Shown: one piece after another, positions 35,795-50,700 of the stretch
Layout of the letters: each line of letters starts with the position of its first letter
Position numbering within the stretch: the first letter of the stretch is position 1
From: Chamaelirium japonicum
Taxonomy: Eukaryota; Streptophyta; Magnoliopsida; Liliales; Melanthiaceae
DNA length: 64,000 nt
Direction of reading: 5' to 3'
NCBI GenBank assembly: GCA_947650365.1
Contig: OX393553.1
Location: 68,200,216 to 68,264,215 of the forward strand
The notes under the pieces: model-generated
Seen by the model: the letters and a program-made list of their open reading frames with translations, nothing else
What the model was told of the DNA's origin: nothing
Database searches by the model: none
Made by a program: the position numbers and the translations under genes

Positions 35795-38700
35795 TTAAGG
35801 CGATGCCCTAGGCTCTCAGGTGCCCCCAAGTGCCTAGGCTCGCCTCAGCCTCTCAGCGCCTTGACAACTATGGTGATCGCTTGAAACTATTATAAAGAAC
35901 AATGGAGAGGTAGATGATGATATATCCAATAAATTGGACAGAAGAAGAGAGAAGCTTCGGGAGATCTATTCAGTCGACACATGCATTTAAGACACAATAA
36001 TAAATGTTACAAAACATCAATAAGTCTCGTGTTATATGATTCAGAATGGTGGGCCATAAAGAGAGGGTCAATCACATAAGATGAGTATGACAGAGATGAG
36101 GTTATTGAGATGGATGCGTGTCGAAACTAGGATGGATAGCGTGAGGAAGGTGTATAGACGAAGTGTTAAGAGTTGCATCATTGAGGACATACTGATGAAC
36201 ATATTCAGAGGTTATGGATATGGACAACAAACTGCAGAGGCGACTCTTAAGGAGAGGATCTTAGAAGAGGATCTCGAAATACTGTGGCAGGGTTACGGAA
36301 GAGGAAGGCATGACCTAAAGTAACATTGATGAAAGTTATTTGAAAAGATATGAAAAAGGTTCGCTGACAACAAAGATTGTCATTTCAATAGAAATGCCGA
36401 TGAGGAAGGATTCATAAATCCAACCCAAATAGATGGACAAAGCTCAATTGTTATGGTTAAAGTAATAGAGAAATTAAGATAGTGCTTGATCCGTTGATGA
36501 ATTTATGTTGATAGTAAACTATATCAGAAGATAGAACCAAATAAGTTGCACCTATAAATTCACTAAATTGCAGGTTCTTGAAAGGATGCTAATGCACCAA
36601 AAAAAGTCTTTCCTCCATCACAGTAAGTAACCATTCTAGAAATTCAAGGAGCATGCAATTTGTAGTATTGCATGGCCTCACCTAACTTATTTGGGTTCGC
36701 CAAATACTTTGATGCCATGAGGATCAAATATATTTGCCTGATGGAATTTTTTGAGCATAAACAACAATCTACCACACACTGTCAGGATATGACCAATCTA
36801 AAATTTTATGTTGTTTAATATGTGCTTCACTTTTATTAGGTTTGTGAATACTTCAATTCTTGATGCAGACCAATGTTTATCAGTCGGGCAAAATGATTGT
36901 TTTACCGTTCAGGACAATTTACCATTTTGCCATGCATAAGTTTGATGTATTAGTTTGCTTCGTTGTAATTTTAAATTTCCAACACCTATCTTTGGGTCCG
37001 ATCTGACACCCGGATGGCCTTTATGTATGAACCTAGGTGTGGGGGTTGCCCCACCTAACTAAACCCAACTCAAGTATCGAACCCAACTTAGAATAGGGTA
37101 GGTGATGGCTCGTTGTGAATTGATTTCACTTAAGACCATTTATAAAGACCTTAGTGGGCTTAAGATAAGCCCAACTAGGGGGGGTTTCTTTGATCGGACG
37201 ACAACCCCCTCCTTCCCTCTCGTCCGAGTTCAACCTTCGGGGAGGGAGAATCCCGCGGGCATGAGGCGCGGGTTCTTCCCCCCCGGTTTCTCTTTCTCTC
37301 ACCCTCTTGGCCTTTGATTTCCCATGGGTTTAGCCTCCTTGGACATGTTACTCTTCGTCTTCCTCCCCTTCTTCTTCCATGAAACCCTATATATAGGACC
37401 CTTTCTCCTTGAAAAAATTAGAAAATATATGAGCAAATTTTGATTGTAAAGTGCTGGATTTGGACTTGTTTCTCCCTCTCCTCCACTCAAACCTCAACTA
37501 GCTTCTATCCCCACCCTTCTAGGATCATTTCCAACCTTCTCTACCCTCCATCTTCTACATTTTGGGGTTGTTTTGGGCTTATTCACTGAGCGACGGACAC
37601 ATCCGAGCAGCCAACCGGAAGATTATATAAGCACTTTGGGCTTTCCTTCCTCTCCAAATCTATCAAGAAACGTGCCTAGCACCGAGCCATATTCTCTTTT
37701 GGGTTTGTTTTCATATCCATATTTTTGTTAGTCTCTCTTTGTGTGTTGGGACTTATTTATTTTTGTAAGATATATTATTTGTGTTAGCTTGCAGGTATTA
37801 TTTTGTTTGAGTAATATTAAATCTTTTTGAGGAAACTTGAATCTTGTCATTCTTGCAATTATGCCCACTACGGTAAATCATCTAGGAAGAGCTTATATTG
37901 TCGGAAGTAGATTTATTTTAGAGAGGGTCTTGACTTTTTCTTGAGTCTTCCCTTAGTTATCTTAGGAAGACCACCATCTACGGGCGTATTCAGATCAATG
38001 CTTTATATAGCAAATCATTATTTCTTAATGTGCCTTCACATTCCTGAAAAACAGAGCAAATTCTGGTCTCATTCGAATGAAAAAATGGAAATTTTTAAGG
38101 TGGCTCCCACTTGTTGATGGAAAATTTAAAAGCAAGAAATCATGGTATAAGCCTATAACTATAAGTGAAGGTGACCCCAAGAGTTTGGAAGAAAGCATGT
38201 CGCCTGGTAGCCAATATTATTGATGTTCTTTCATGATTTACTTTGCACCACTTTCCACATGATGTGGTTCTCTTGTCAATTTTATTTGCATGGTTTTAGC
38301 AAGAACTTTCTTTTAAAGTCCTAGCTTTCTACGTCATTGGTTACTTTTGTCACGTATCTCTGAATTCTTGTGACAGTGGACTGCTCTAATAGACTCTGAA
38401 GGGCGAGTGATGGATTCAAAGGCACTAAGGAAAAGAATATTCTATGGAGGAGTTGAGCACAATCTGCGTAAAGGGGTCTGTAGCTTGTAGTCATCTAGCT
38501 GCTTGTTGGTGACTTCTATGCTTAATCATTTTGCTGATTTACATTCATGTACTTGTACCCGTAACCTTGCAGGTTTGGAAACTTTTGCTGGGATACCATG
38601 AATATGATTCAACCTATGCTGAGAGGGAATATCTTACTTCAGTGAAGAAATCAGAGTATGAAATCATAAAATCGCAGTGGCAGGTCTGCATTAGTCCCAT

Positions 38701-41700
38701 GTACCATGTTTTTCTTTTCCTTTGTTATCAACTTGTATTAAGCTTGTGATGTATACTTTGCTTGCATAAATATGTGCACACACATGTAATCAATAATAAA
38801 CATGCAAATATCTTTTTAAAGACTTTGTCTGCCTTCATTTAATTTTCTACATCTTCTGATGGACTCCCGGTGCTTTTCCATTCATATTTCCATTTATTTT
38901 CTTTTCCTCTTCCCTTTTTCATTCACTTTTAAGTTTACAAAGGCTAAGTGGTGCCAGAAGCATCCTACTTATATGACTAGGATAAGGAGGGAGACAATAT
39001 ATAAGTTCAATTATAATATCATATTTGCCTTCATCCACATATAATCATGATTTTTGTATATTTCTCTCTTCTGAAATGATAATTATGTATCTTTAAATCT
39101 GAAAAATTCTAGGTTTTTATTGTATGCAATTTAATCATTCATTTTTGTTGATGTAGTACTAAAATTTTGTTTCATGCAGCTTATAGCTCAAATGTACCAA
39201 CCTGTTGTTGTATATCATACTAAACATTGATCAGAGATCATCTTCGATAATAAATTATAAACTGAGCTTGCCTTTTTGTCCAGTCCATGGTTGGATGATA
39301 AATGTCACATTTATGATTCTATTGCATTTTGCCTTCTGATATATACATCAGGATTTTCAAGCACTGGGGTTCACACTATATAGTACAATATCTAGATTAT
39401 GTACTAGCATATGGTATTATGCTGATGAGGCCTGGAGTATCATGGAATGCTATGCGGTGCTGATAGTAAGATCCTTTTAGTCATGAAGCATGCAATTTTT
39501 GAAAATAAAGAATGCAGGGAAACTATAATACTTCTACTGAAAATGCCGAGTATAAACTATAAGGCTCCTTGGAAACTTGCAGTGGACCATAGAGAACTAG
39601 ATAACAAGAACATAAAAGTACCTTTTGGTATGGGATGTTTGTAATTCGCAAAGTCCCTGCAAGGGTGGTTCCCTTAGTGCGGAGGGAACAATACCAATTA
39701 AAATTTTGTTTGAAGCAAAATCGGTCTTCTTGAGTAAGACACACCAGGGATAATAGTTTGTAGAATGACCCCTGGGCTTAGCTGTAAAATTCTATCTCTG
39801 ATAGATTCGGTCTGTGCTTCTTCTTGCTCTTTTCACAAGAACTTGGACAAACACTTGGTAGATTTTAAGTAGCAAACGTAAAGTGCAAGTTCTCTCACCT
39901 CCATTTCTCTCAAAGACCGAGGCATGCTAGAGGCTTTACCGGCTTAAAACATACAAGGTCCTAAATATAACAGTTGAATGTAAAGCACACAAATGTTTTT
40001 TTTATGTGGGAACCCGAAGGGAAAAACCACGCTGGGAACTTGTGATCCCATAGGTGTATCCACTAGAAAGGGCAAATGTGCAAAGTACAAAGAGTTGCCT
40101 CGGATGATTTGCAACGATTAACAGCCAAACGTCAGAGGTATCCCCGAACTGGCGTTCCACGACGTTGCTTAGCTTGCTGCTCTTCGACTGTCATATGCAA
40201 TCTCCCAAAACCTCCTTTACTTAAACTTTGCGGTTTTCCATCATCGGCCTCATAAGCACCGCTAGCTTTTTAGCTCAACATGTACATGCATGTACAGATA
40301 CTCATCACCACGAGGCACCACACCCTATTCCCTAAGGATGAACCCTAGGGTTCCAACATACTGAAACCATAATGTGGGAGCCTTAAAAAGGATTTCTCTC
40401 TCCCAATTGCTCATGGGAGGACCCTCCATGGAGGATTTTCTACCCCAGCTCTAGAGGTGACCCAACATGTGGGATTTTCGGTCTTCGGAAGTAGAGGTCG
40501 AATAACTAAAGAAAAAGCATTTCCTACTTAATCAATGATGGGCTCAATCTACTAGGGAAGATTCACACTTGCACCAAAAGAGGAATCAATCAAACCGAGA
40601 AGAACAAAATGAATTTCAATCACGGATTTGAGTCCACAAACTAGACTAGAGTCAAATGCATCAAGAGATTCCTCTCCTTTAAGTGCTCCAAATCAAAAAA
40701 CAAAGGATTCCCTAAAGATGATCTAATCAAAAGACATCGAGGGAATCGATTGGAGCAAGGTTAGAGGCGATTACCAAATTAGGAAAGAAATTCTCTCCCT
40801 CCCTTCAAGATTAAGCAAACCTTCTCAAAAACCCTAAAAAACTCGGTTCTCTGCTCCTAAAACTCCCCTGCACGCATTCCCAAAGAGTTACCTCTCCCAA
40901 GCATCCAACAATCCAAAAATGCCCAAGGCAAGTGAAACGACTCGCATCTGCCCAATGTAGTTCGGACCGTTTAATGAGGCAATCTAGACCGCGAGGAAAT
41001 TGACGATCCGGTCCTCTGCAGGGACCGCAGACACAACGAGTATCTGGGAAATCCCTTACGGTCCCGACTGCCTTTCCGAGGTCCAGACCGTCCACTGTAG
41101 CGGTCCGGACCGTCAAGTAGGAGTAGGGGTGGGACTTGGGCGGGTTGAAGGGTCTGCCCATGCCCAACCCGACTTGCACAAACCTTAACCCGTTTTGCTC
41201 GTGGAACTCAGGAAACCTGTGGAAGCCCAACCCGTGCTTGCCTATTCTAGTTGCTCGGGTTCCTCGGGTTGCCCAATTTGCAAAATAATGGGCGGGTTGC
41301 CCAATTAGAAATGCATGTGCACATAAATAGATGGAAAAAAAACCCAACAGATTTTTGAATTGGATAAAAAAATCTTTGAATTGCATAACGAAAACATAAA
41401 GTCCAACCCATATCCTCACATATTTCAAACGAATTTTTAGCATTCAACATCAAATAGACAGTCTTTGATTTCCATTAAAAAAAACTACCAAAGCATTCAA
41501 CCTTAGTGTGTCACTTCCTCGGGTTCCTCGTGTTGGGAAGATCGGTGCCCAAACCCGTCCAAATTGAAATTGGGTTGATCTTTTTTTGTCCAAACCCGTC
41601 CAAGTTTTTTTAACTAGCTTTGCCCATGTTTGTCCATTGTTCGGGTTGGGCGGGTCGGGTTCGGGTCAGACCCGCCCAAGTCCCACCCCTAAGTATGAGG

Positions 41701-44700
41701 TCCGGACCATACAGTGGCAGTAGGCACACCCAACACTTGGAAAAATTAAGTGTTGGTTCTCTTCCCTCCAAAAAGTGTCATTGGGAGGAGTACCCTGATT
41801 GACCAAAGGTCAATCTAGGATCTAAGCTGCCAAAGCACGTCTAGGCTTATCTGGCTCCTCAAGGTTTATGTCTGGTGCCTCACCTAGGCAATACCTAGGT
41901 CCCTTGAGGCATAGGTACGTCTAGCTGCGCCCAGGACTAGCTTGCCTAGGGTGCCCGATTTAAAGGTTATAAAATTTTCCTTTTTTGCAAGCATTGCTTG
42001 AATTTTTTTCCTCCCTTTTTCCCTAAATCCCGAAGAGCCCCCTCAACCTACTTTCTTACCCAAAAGACCTCCCAAACCCTAGATTTAGTGAAAATCAAAA
42101 TTCATCCCCAATTGTAGATTTGTTCAAATCTTCTCCTATCTGGGTTCATCCCCAAATATAGTTGGAATGCTTTTGACATTGTGATTGCAAAGCTCAAAAT
42201 AAAATTTACCACCCTTGATAATGCTAGATTTATTATTTTAAATTCCTAACATATAATTTCTAGTTTTGTAAATTTATTATTTAAGTTCCCAACCAAGATA
42301 TTACCATTCTTTAGACTATAACATGGTTTTAAAACTCGGTCGATATTGAGTCGTACCGACCAGTACGACTCGTGTTTGGGCCAAAACCGAACCGATAACC
42401 CTCGCCGAAATCGAAACCACCCCCGTATCGGCCGATACCTGTTCGTATTGACCATGTCAGACAGGTATCGGCCAATACGACTCAGTATCAGTCGAGTGGG
42501 GATGGTTTCGGGCGCATGCTCCCCCCACCCCCCTAACCAGGCCTATATTGCGGCGGGGGTGGGGTGGGGGGGGGGGGCTTGGGTAATGTTTCTTCACACC
42601 AAGCATATGGAAGAGAGGAGAAAAAAAGAAATAAGAGAGGAGAGAAGGGAGAAGGGAGAAGAGAAATTAAGAAGATAGAGAGGAGAGAAGAAATGAGAGA
42701 AAGAAGTTGATATGTCGAGTTCATCTAGAATGCTTGATTATTGGAGGAAGTTCTTCTGCTGCTGTAACTTCGATATCATCGAAGTGATCGAGTGTGTCAT
42801 TCTTGTCGCCGCAACCGACTACCTGAAAAAGATCGAGAGCAAGGCGGATCATATTGCCGAGAAACTCTACACCGAAAAAGATCATACTCACCAGAAAGTG
42901 AAGTCCCCCCACTCTTACTCAACAAGACATGAAACACCCCATTCCTACTCAGTAGAAAGTAACCCCCCTCCTTCCTACTCATCAGAACGTGATGCCTCCC
43001 CTTCTACACGATAGAAAGTTACCCCCCCTTCCTCTTACTTAGCATAATGTGAAGCCCTCTATTCTTAGCAAAAAGTAACCCTCCTGCCTCCTACTCAGTA
43101 GAACGTGATGCCTCCTACGCGGCAGAAAGTGATCACCCTCCCTCAACTTAGCATAACATGAAACCCTCAATTTCTACTCAGCATAATTCAACTCCCCTCC
43201 CTCCTACTCAACAAACTGTGAAGCCCTCCCTAATACATGACTGAAAGTGAATGCCCTCCCTCCGACTCAGTAAACATGAATAACTTTGAAGATTTGTCCC
43301 TTCGAGCAAAGTTAGAGGCCATGAAGAGAAAACTTCATGAAAATTATCAGTAGGCAGATGCAACTAAGAAATAATGGGTGATACATGTATTGGAGCTACA
43401 TGATATCCTTGGATGCAGTGCTATTAAAGGCGCGTGCTTAGGCTTAGGCTCAACTAGAATCACCCCCTGCGCCTCAAAAAGCACGAGGTAAAGCTCTGTT
43501 AGAAAGGCGCGCACCTAGGCTCCATGCTCTAGGCGTACCTGGTTGAACCATGTGCAATTATGTGCTTGCACTTGATATTTTTGGCAATATGATAAAGTTA
43601 TTAAGTAGATTTGATTCATTATTGCAATAGTCCAAGTATTGGCAAATTGATTGAATATTATTTACATTCAAATCTACTTATAACTTTATCATATTGCCAA
43701 AAATATCAAGTGCAAGCACATAATTGCACATGGTTCAACCAGGTACGCCTGGAGCATGGAGCCTAGGTAAGTATTGGCAAATTGATTGAATATTATTTAC
43801 ATTCAAAATTATTTGTTATAGTTTTTAGGTAGGACCATATGAGCAATTGTGGGTTGGATTTGATAACTTTGATATTATTTCAACTATTACAAGATTCAAT
43901 AAGTTTCATTCTCTCTCGATTTGTACATTTCATACTGATTTAGAAGCATGTGCACATGCACACGGATGAAATAACACATTCAATCATTCACTATTTATTT
44001 TTTGTGTGCTATAATATCATATTTGAAATCTTATAACTGGTTATTAAATTTGAACTATACATATTTGAAGATTTAATATATTTTAACTAGCTTATTTAGA
44101 ACTATAATTCAAGGAGGGTTGCCAAATTGAAGGTGCCAGTAGCTGACCCCAATGTCGTGACTATAAGCCCCCTTGCGCCCAAGGTTCGAAATTTCCATTT
44201 CGGTCAATATTCGACCTTCTGGAAAATGGAAATATTTCGTGGAAATATTTCGACAGTGTGGAAATATTGTGATTTTATGGACAGAGATTTCGCCCAGATA
44301 TCGCGAAATATCGTGATATTTCGCCTAGATATCGTGAAAATCTCACAGAGAATCGTGAAATATCACATGTCATTCGAAATGAGCCAGTTACTTTCGGCTA
44401 GTCCACGTGGGTGGGCCCTAGCTGTCTCGAAAGCGACAGGCCGGACGAAATATCGCGAAAATCCCTAATAAACCGTGAAATATCGCCCCGAAAACGACAA
44501 CCGCCTGTCGCTCTCGGCCGCCCCACGTGGGTGGGCCTCAGCTGTCGGCTCGAGATTTCACGATCTCTCGCGTTTCTTTCAATTTCGTGCGATATTTCGC
44601 GAAATATCGCGGTCAACCGGCTTTCGGTCGGTCGCGCTCTGCACAGCACGTGATGCGGGACCCATCTGTCTGACCGATATTTCGCGATATTTCGCAGACT

Positions 44701-47700
44701 TTACATTTCGCACGATGTCTCGCGAAATATCGCGATTTATATGTGATTTCCATTCCACTCGAAATCGCAGGCGGGATTTTGTGCCGAGGTTTCAAAAAAA
44801 CGAGATATTTCACGATATTTCTCGAGATTTTGAACATTGCTTGCGCCCACCTCGAGAAGGATGCCAAGGAGGGCCGCCAAGTTGAAGGTGCTAGTAGCCC
44901 ACCCCAACGCCGTGACTATAAGACCCCTTGCGTCCACCTCGAGAAGGACGAAGGACCGCTGGGTGATAGCTAAACCCTCGGCTTCTCATGCAGTGCTGCC
45001 ATCGTTGAGCCCATTTTCTAGTTCGACGGATCATGGCCAAGACGGCAAGACCAATTGTGGCCTTCACTGGTGTGCCCTGGGAGGGAGCTGATCGACCTCA
45101 CAACTGACCATCAAGTAAGGCCCTCCTGCAGAAAACGTTGTGAGCCCTGTGAGGGGTTATTTGTATCTTTTGAAGTCTGTATAGGATAAACCAGGAGATG
45201 GGGTCAACTGATAACATGATGACTACCGCATACTGATAAGCTTGCATTGCATCCCAAGTAACGGGTGAAATTGATCACTCCCAAGCCTCGCCCGTGATTT
45301 CTCAGCACAATGATAGGCTATGTGGCATAATGCGTGCCACTCTCTGGCCGTGAGGACTCACCTCTGGTGTTAGGCCGAACAACCAAGGCCCTCTCATTAA
45401 CTGCATCGTTAGTGACACATCACCAATTAATCCTTACCATCCAAAACTTCCCCTATGACCTGAAAGAGAGATGTCAGCCCATATCCAACACGCGCGCTCA
45501 GATTAGTGCACCAGTTAGTAGGCTCTTTGGCAGGACAACCTTGTACGATTTTTCGTTGGATGGGACAATTGACCGTGACAGGAGCCGTTGGAGAACCAAT
45601 CGAGTTGATTGCACCAGCTTGAACACCCAGGACCTGAACCAAACCTGGACCATCACGGTTCGCTCGGACGCCCCACAATTTCCCTTGGTTCGATAAGCCC
45701 ACTCCCTCGGGAATAGCCTCATTCGATCATGGAATCAAATGTTGACAAATTTTATATAAAATCACAGAAAAGTATATCTTTTTTTTGAGGATCTGACATA
45801 GAAATTGTCCCAAAATTTAATAGTATGAAATTTTGCTCCAATATAATGAAATGTCAGCCAAAATGATTGAAATTTGACCCAAATCCGACATTCTGTTTTT
45901 TCGGACAATTTCATTGAAAATTCCATAATTTCAGTGAAAACCCCATATTTTTCCACATTCCAAAATAGATTTATATTCGAACTGAAATCAATTGAAATTT
46001 AATTGAAATCAGACAAATTTTCACCAAAGCCTTTCCTTCAATAATACAAAATTTTCATATACAATTGATCAAAAAGTCGACAAATTTCCTTTTTGACCAG
46101 CCTAAATCAACATTGAAATCGACATTTAAAACTTGCATCTGGTACAGGCGCTTCCGGATAACCTCGGAGTCCTAGGTTTCGACCGCCCAACCGTCATCAC
46201 AGCTTCCCACTTTAACATTCCTTCTCTGCTTGATGACATGCATCCAAGGTTCGTGCCCATCTCCAGGTTCTTTGACTCACTTTCCCCTATTCTTGAAACC
46301 TCGCCGAAGTTGATACATACCCTCGACAACTTTTTCACCCACTATGCTATTGGCTGTAGCAGCCCCTCCCCTGAACAGTATGCCATCACATTGCCGGAGC
46401 ACCAGCACTTGACACACACACACATGGCATGCCCTCGTATTGAAACTTCTGCCAACGAGCTTGGCAATCATACTTTAGCTTGGTTCCCGAGCACAGGGGC
46501 TATTCGAGATCAACCTCAACTCAAATCCTTGCGAATATCCTTCTGAGTTCTGACTAGGTCGCTTGTAAGGGCTTTGATTTCAATTAGCCCTACAGCTTTG
46601 GTCACCACCTATATAATGAGATCCTGATTCCAATACTCGAACGGTAGGCTAGCTAGCTGAATGCATACCGTCGTCATGAGGATCTTCTCTTCAGGCAAAA
46701 GTCCTGCGACCATTTTTTTCTGTGGGTAGGGATTGGCCTGCAACCACCCATGGTCGCCCTGTGAGCAACTGAGCATGCGTCGTTGGTCCCTTCAATATAA
46801 AAACGAAATGTAAAGAAACCATTGGGCATAGGAAGTATAACCACTGGTTTGTCTATGTTTCATTTGAAGGATAAGACTCTTCCCACAAGTTCAGGCCTAC
46901 TCCCTTGCCGAGTAACTTCCCAATCAAGGCAGTTCCCTTTCCTTCCTGGCCACCGTGAGTCTCTCCAACAGAAAAAAGATGTACCCATCGACCTCTGGGT
47001 TGATCCTACTGAATTCCTCCTTAGTCACCAAATCATTGTGCTTGGATGGTTCTGAGCTACTGAACAAACTTATCCACGATACGCTTACTCACTGCAGTCG
47101 GTGGCAACAGAGGTGCTGCTCCCTGGCTCGGTAGCATGGGTTCCCTTCAGCTTTGACAGGGTCGCATGATAACTCCACCTCCTCAAAGTACTCCAGAGTC
47201 CTCAACACCCGTCACATGATAATTCCATCTCCTCAAAGTACTCCAGAGTCCTCAGCACGTGTTTTGCTCTGATCCATCACAATTTGTCAGCTCTTCATTA
47301 TTTTGCCTCTAGAGGTTCTACTCTTGTTTTCAGATAAACCTACTTATTTTAGGTATATCCTTCCTACTTCCGTCACAACTTAGAGAAAATCTGGCATCAT
47401 AATAGTCAATCATGTCTTAATCATTAGTAATAACTGTAATATACGGGGAAAAATATATCAATTATAGTAAATATCGGAATATATTTGTAGTTTGCTCATC
47501 TAGATAAAGTTGTTTCATTCATTCCAAGTAAACATGCTGACTTTGTTGTGATGTAAAAGTAGATACAAAGTGGCACATTGAGTAGTGCATATGATGTGAC
47601 ATATATAATACATTCAATCATTTTCTTTTAATTGGTTCCGGCTGTGATATGACGGTGGATGCGATTTGAGTTGGAAGCTGGTCTCGTATTGAAAGATAAA

Positions 47701-50700
47701 AATTATGAAATGTGAACACTGCAGTGACTGCGTCAATATTTGGATGCCAAACAGCCTTTCTGCATGCTATGAAACTGCTTTCTTCAAGAATTGTATAAGG
47801 CAAATTTACCTTGTCTTTATATGAAGTGATGATTAAGTTATATTTTCTTGCACACCTGCATTAGCTGTTATTTTGTAGCTCTTAAGAAGCAGTTGTGTAT
47901 GCACAGAATATATCAACAGCACAAGCCAAAAGGTTTACCAAGTTCAGGGAACGGAAAGGCCTCATTGAAAAAGATGTGGTAATAATAATTTTGTGATTGC
48001 TTTATCTGAACTCCAGAAAGCTTCCATTGCAAAATTTTAAACTGTTACTTTCTTGTTTCATTTTCTAGGTGAGAACTGACAGATCTTTCTCCTACTTTGA
48101 CGGAGAGGACAATCCAAATGTTGAACTCCTACATGACATACTTTTGACATATTCATTTTATAATTTTGACCTTGGGTATTGTCAGGTAAGAACAAGGACT
48201 TTTATGAAGAATGCAAAGTTTAATAACATCTTTTCTCTGCTTTTAGTATTTCAAAGTGAGATTCTAATATTCTTCGCAATATATATTCTATGTTTGCTCT
48301 GTTAGTATGTGCAAACTGATCACTGAAACATTTAGGAATTAGCTATACATAAAGCCAATTTATATTTGTGCAATGTCTAATGGTGCTGATCTTAATCTCA
48401 AGTCTTCTCAGTTCATAGAGCGATGTCCTGCATATATGCCGTTTATACATAGCGCTGCATCTTCGCCACGAGCTCTTTGGGATGGGCGTGACCCACATCT
48501 GCTAACACCATGATTTGAAATTTGGCCGAAATATTTCGGTTTCGGCTGAGACCAAAACAAAAGGTAAGGCCGAAACCTGGACCCCTACTGATTTCACTGA
48601 AATTTCGTCATTTCGGGTTCATTTCGTCCGATTTCGTTGAATTTTCGATCGAAAGCATTTGGGGGTGGGTGGGGGGGCACCGAATTGGCCAGTTTCGTTG
48701 ACCATTTCGCTGAAGTTTTGTCATTTCTTTGGCATTTAAGGGATTTCGACCAAAATTCTCCCACATATTTCGAGAAACCTGTGGATTTGTTTCGATGGGT
48801 TTGAGGTTTTTAAATGCATCCAGATTTCGCTTGAAGCTACTCATTTCGCTTGAAGGCACAAGATTTCATAGAAATCTATTGGATTTCGCCCGAAGCCACC
48901 GAATATCGCATTCGGATTTCGCTAGAATCACTAGATGTTGCAGAATATCACCGCCGGGATTTGCCCTTAGATTCGCCGGATCTCACATCAGGCTTCACCG
49001 GATCTCGCCCCCGAATTTCACCGGTTCTTTTCGCCAGGTACAAAAACTTAGAAACATAGTTGTCAAGGCGAGGCTAGGCGCCAGGAGGAAGCCTAGGCGC
49101 GCCTAGACGTGGCTTTATGTACAGAGGCGTGACCTTATGTGCATAGACATCCTCCAGGCACGGGTATGTCTGTATAGTCTATACTTGCAGGTATATATGT
49201 AATAGGCAACAATATAACACCTTACTAACATGAAAATAATGAAATTGAGCATATTCTAGTCAAATGCATGCAACATAATGACACATACATAGTATAAACA
49301 AGTAAACAACAAAAGGAACAAATAGAATACAAACACTTGCTAATATAAAATTGAGCATATTCTAATCAAATGCATGCAACACAATGAACACAATATAAAC
49401 AAGTATACAACAACAAAATGAACAAAGAAGATGGGGGCGGGTTGGGCTTTACTTAAAAATAAAATAAAAAACAATGCCTAAAATGAAAACCCGATTCGAA
49501 ATACCACATGCAATCTCGAGCAGAACTAGAAATGTCAAAATATCGAGCGGTTTCGCAAAATATCGCGATATTTCCACGAAATATTTCCATCTCCACGAAA
49601 TATCGCGAGATTTTGTCGAAATTTCGCGAAAATTTTAAAAAATTTCGCGAAATTTATCCGAAATGCTGTGATTGACTGATTATAAAAGGGGACTGGGGGG
49701 TCTGGTTCTCAGTAGCTTATTTACATATAAATTCCTCCATTTACTTTAAGTTATTATATGTAAATAAGCAAATACCCCCCCATTTGATTTCAATAAAAAT
49801 ATCAAAAAAATCAAAAAACAAAGGAATCAAAAAGTAAACTTTCAGTTTTAGTAGGAGAAAACAGTTTTTATGGATTTTTATAAAATCTATATGGTGAGAA
49901 AAGTGATTAAATCAACTCCTTTTTAGCTCAAAAAATTCCACAAGATGTAGAAGTACGAGTGCATCTAGAAAACCATGGTCCGTCTTAGAAAATTTTGAAT
50001 GTATACAAACTTTTCTATATAAAACTCTTTTTTTCAGACTTGGTAAAAAAACAGTGTTTCATATTTCAGCATAATTTTTGCACAATTTTAAATTTGCATA
50101 AATTTCTTGTTTTAAGTCCGCTTTCAAAATCGTTTGAAACATTATTTTAACAATCAACTAATCTTTATTTCAAAAATATTTTTATCCAAAAAAAAGATTA
50201 AAAAACATTTGAAAAATATATATCAAAACCGAACCAAATAAGATTGTTCAAGACTCACAGACTCAATATATTGATTACATGTTATGTGAAGCTCTACACC
50301 CCTAGATAGGGTACAAATATTATTTGAGTATTCCAAAGTGTGTATCTATACTTGGTTTATGACTATCCAGAGTTTCACTAAAAAATTCCATCAAAAAATC
50401 AATATTTCCACCATTTCTACAAAATTGCAATATTTCCACACTGTCGAAATATTTCCACGAAATATTTCCATATCCAGAAGGTCGAAATTTCCATCGAATG
50501 AAGATTTCGAACCTTGCCTAAAACTAGGCGTGTGTCTAGCTTATGTGCACCTAGGCACGCCTAGGCCGCCGCTTAGTGTTGTTCGCTTAGGCGCACTGGG
50601 GCTTAGCTATCTCCGGGCGCCTAGTGCTCCCAGGCGCGCGCCTTGACAACAATGATTAGAAATTCATATGGATTGCCATATGATATAATGCAAGCCATCT

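Noticed and set aside
35610-35795. YI-repeat ORF
   Set aside because: Translation of the (TA)n/(CA)n microsatellite.
44398-44885. Six overlapping ORFs on both strands
   Set aside because: They come from palindromic ATATCGCGA-type repeats of the hAT-like element; no domain.
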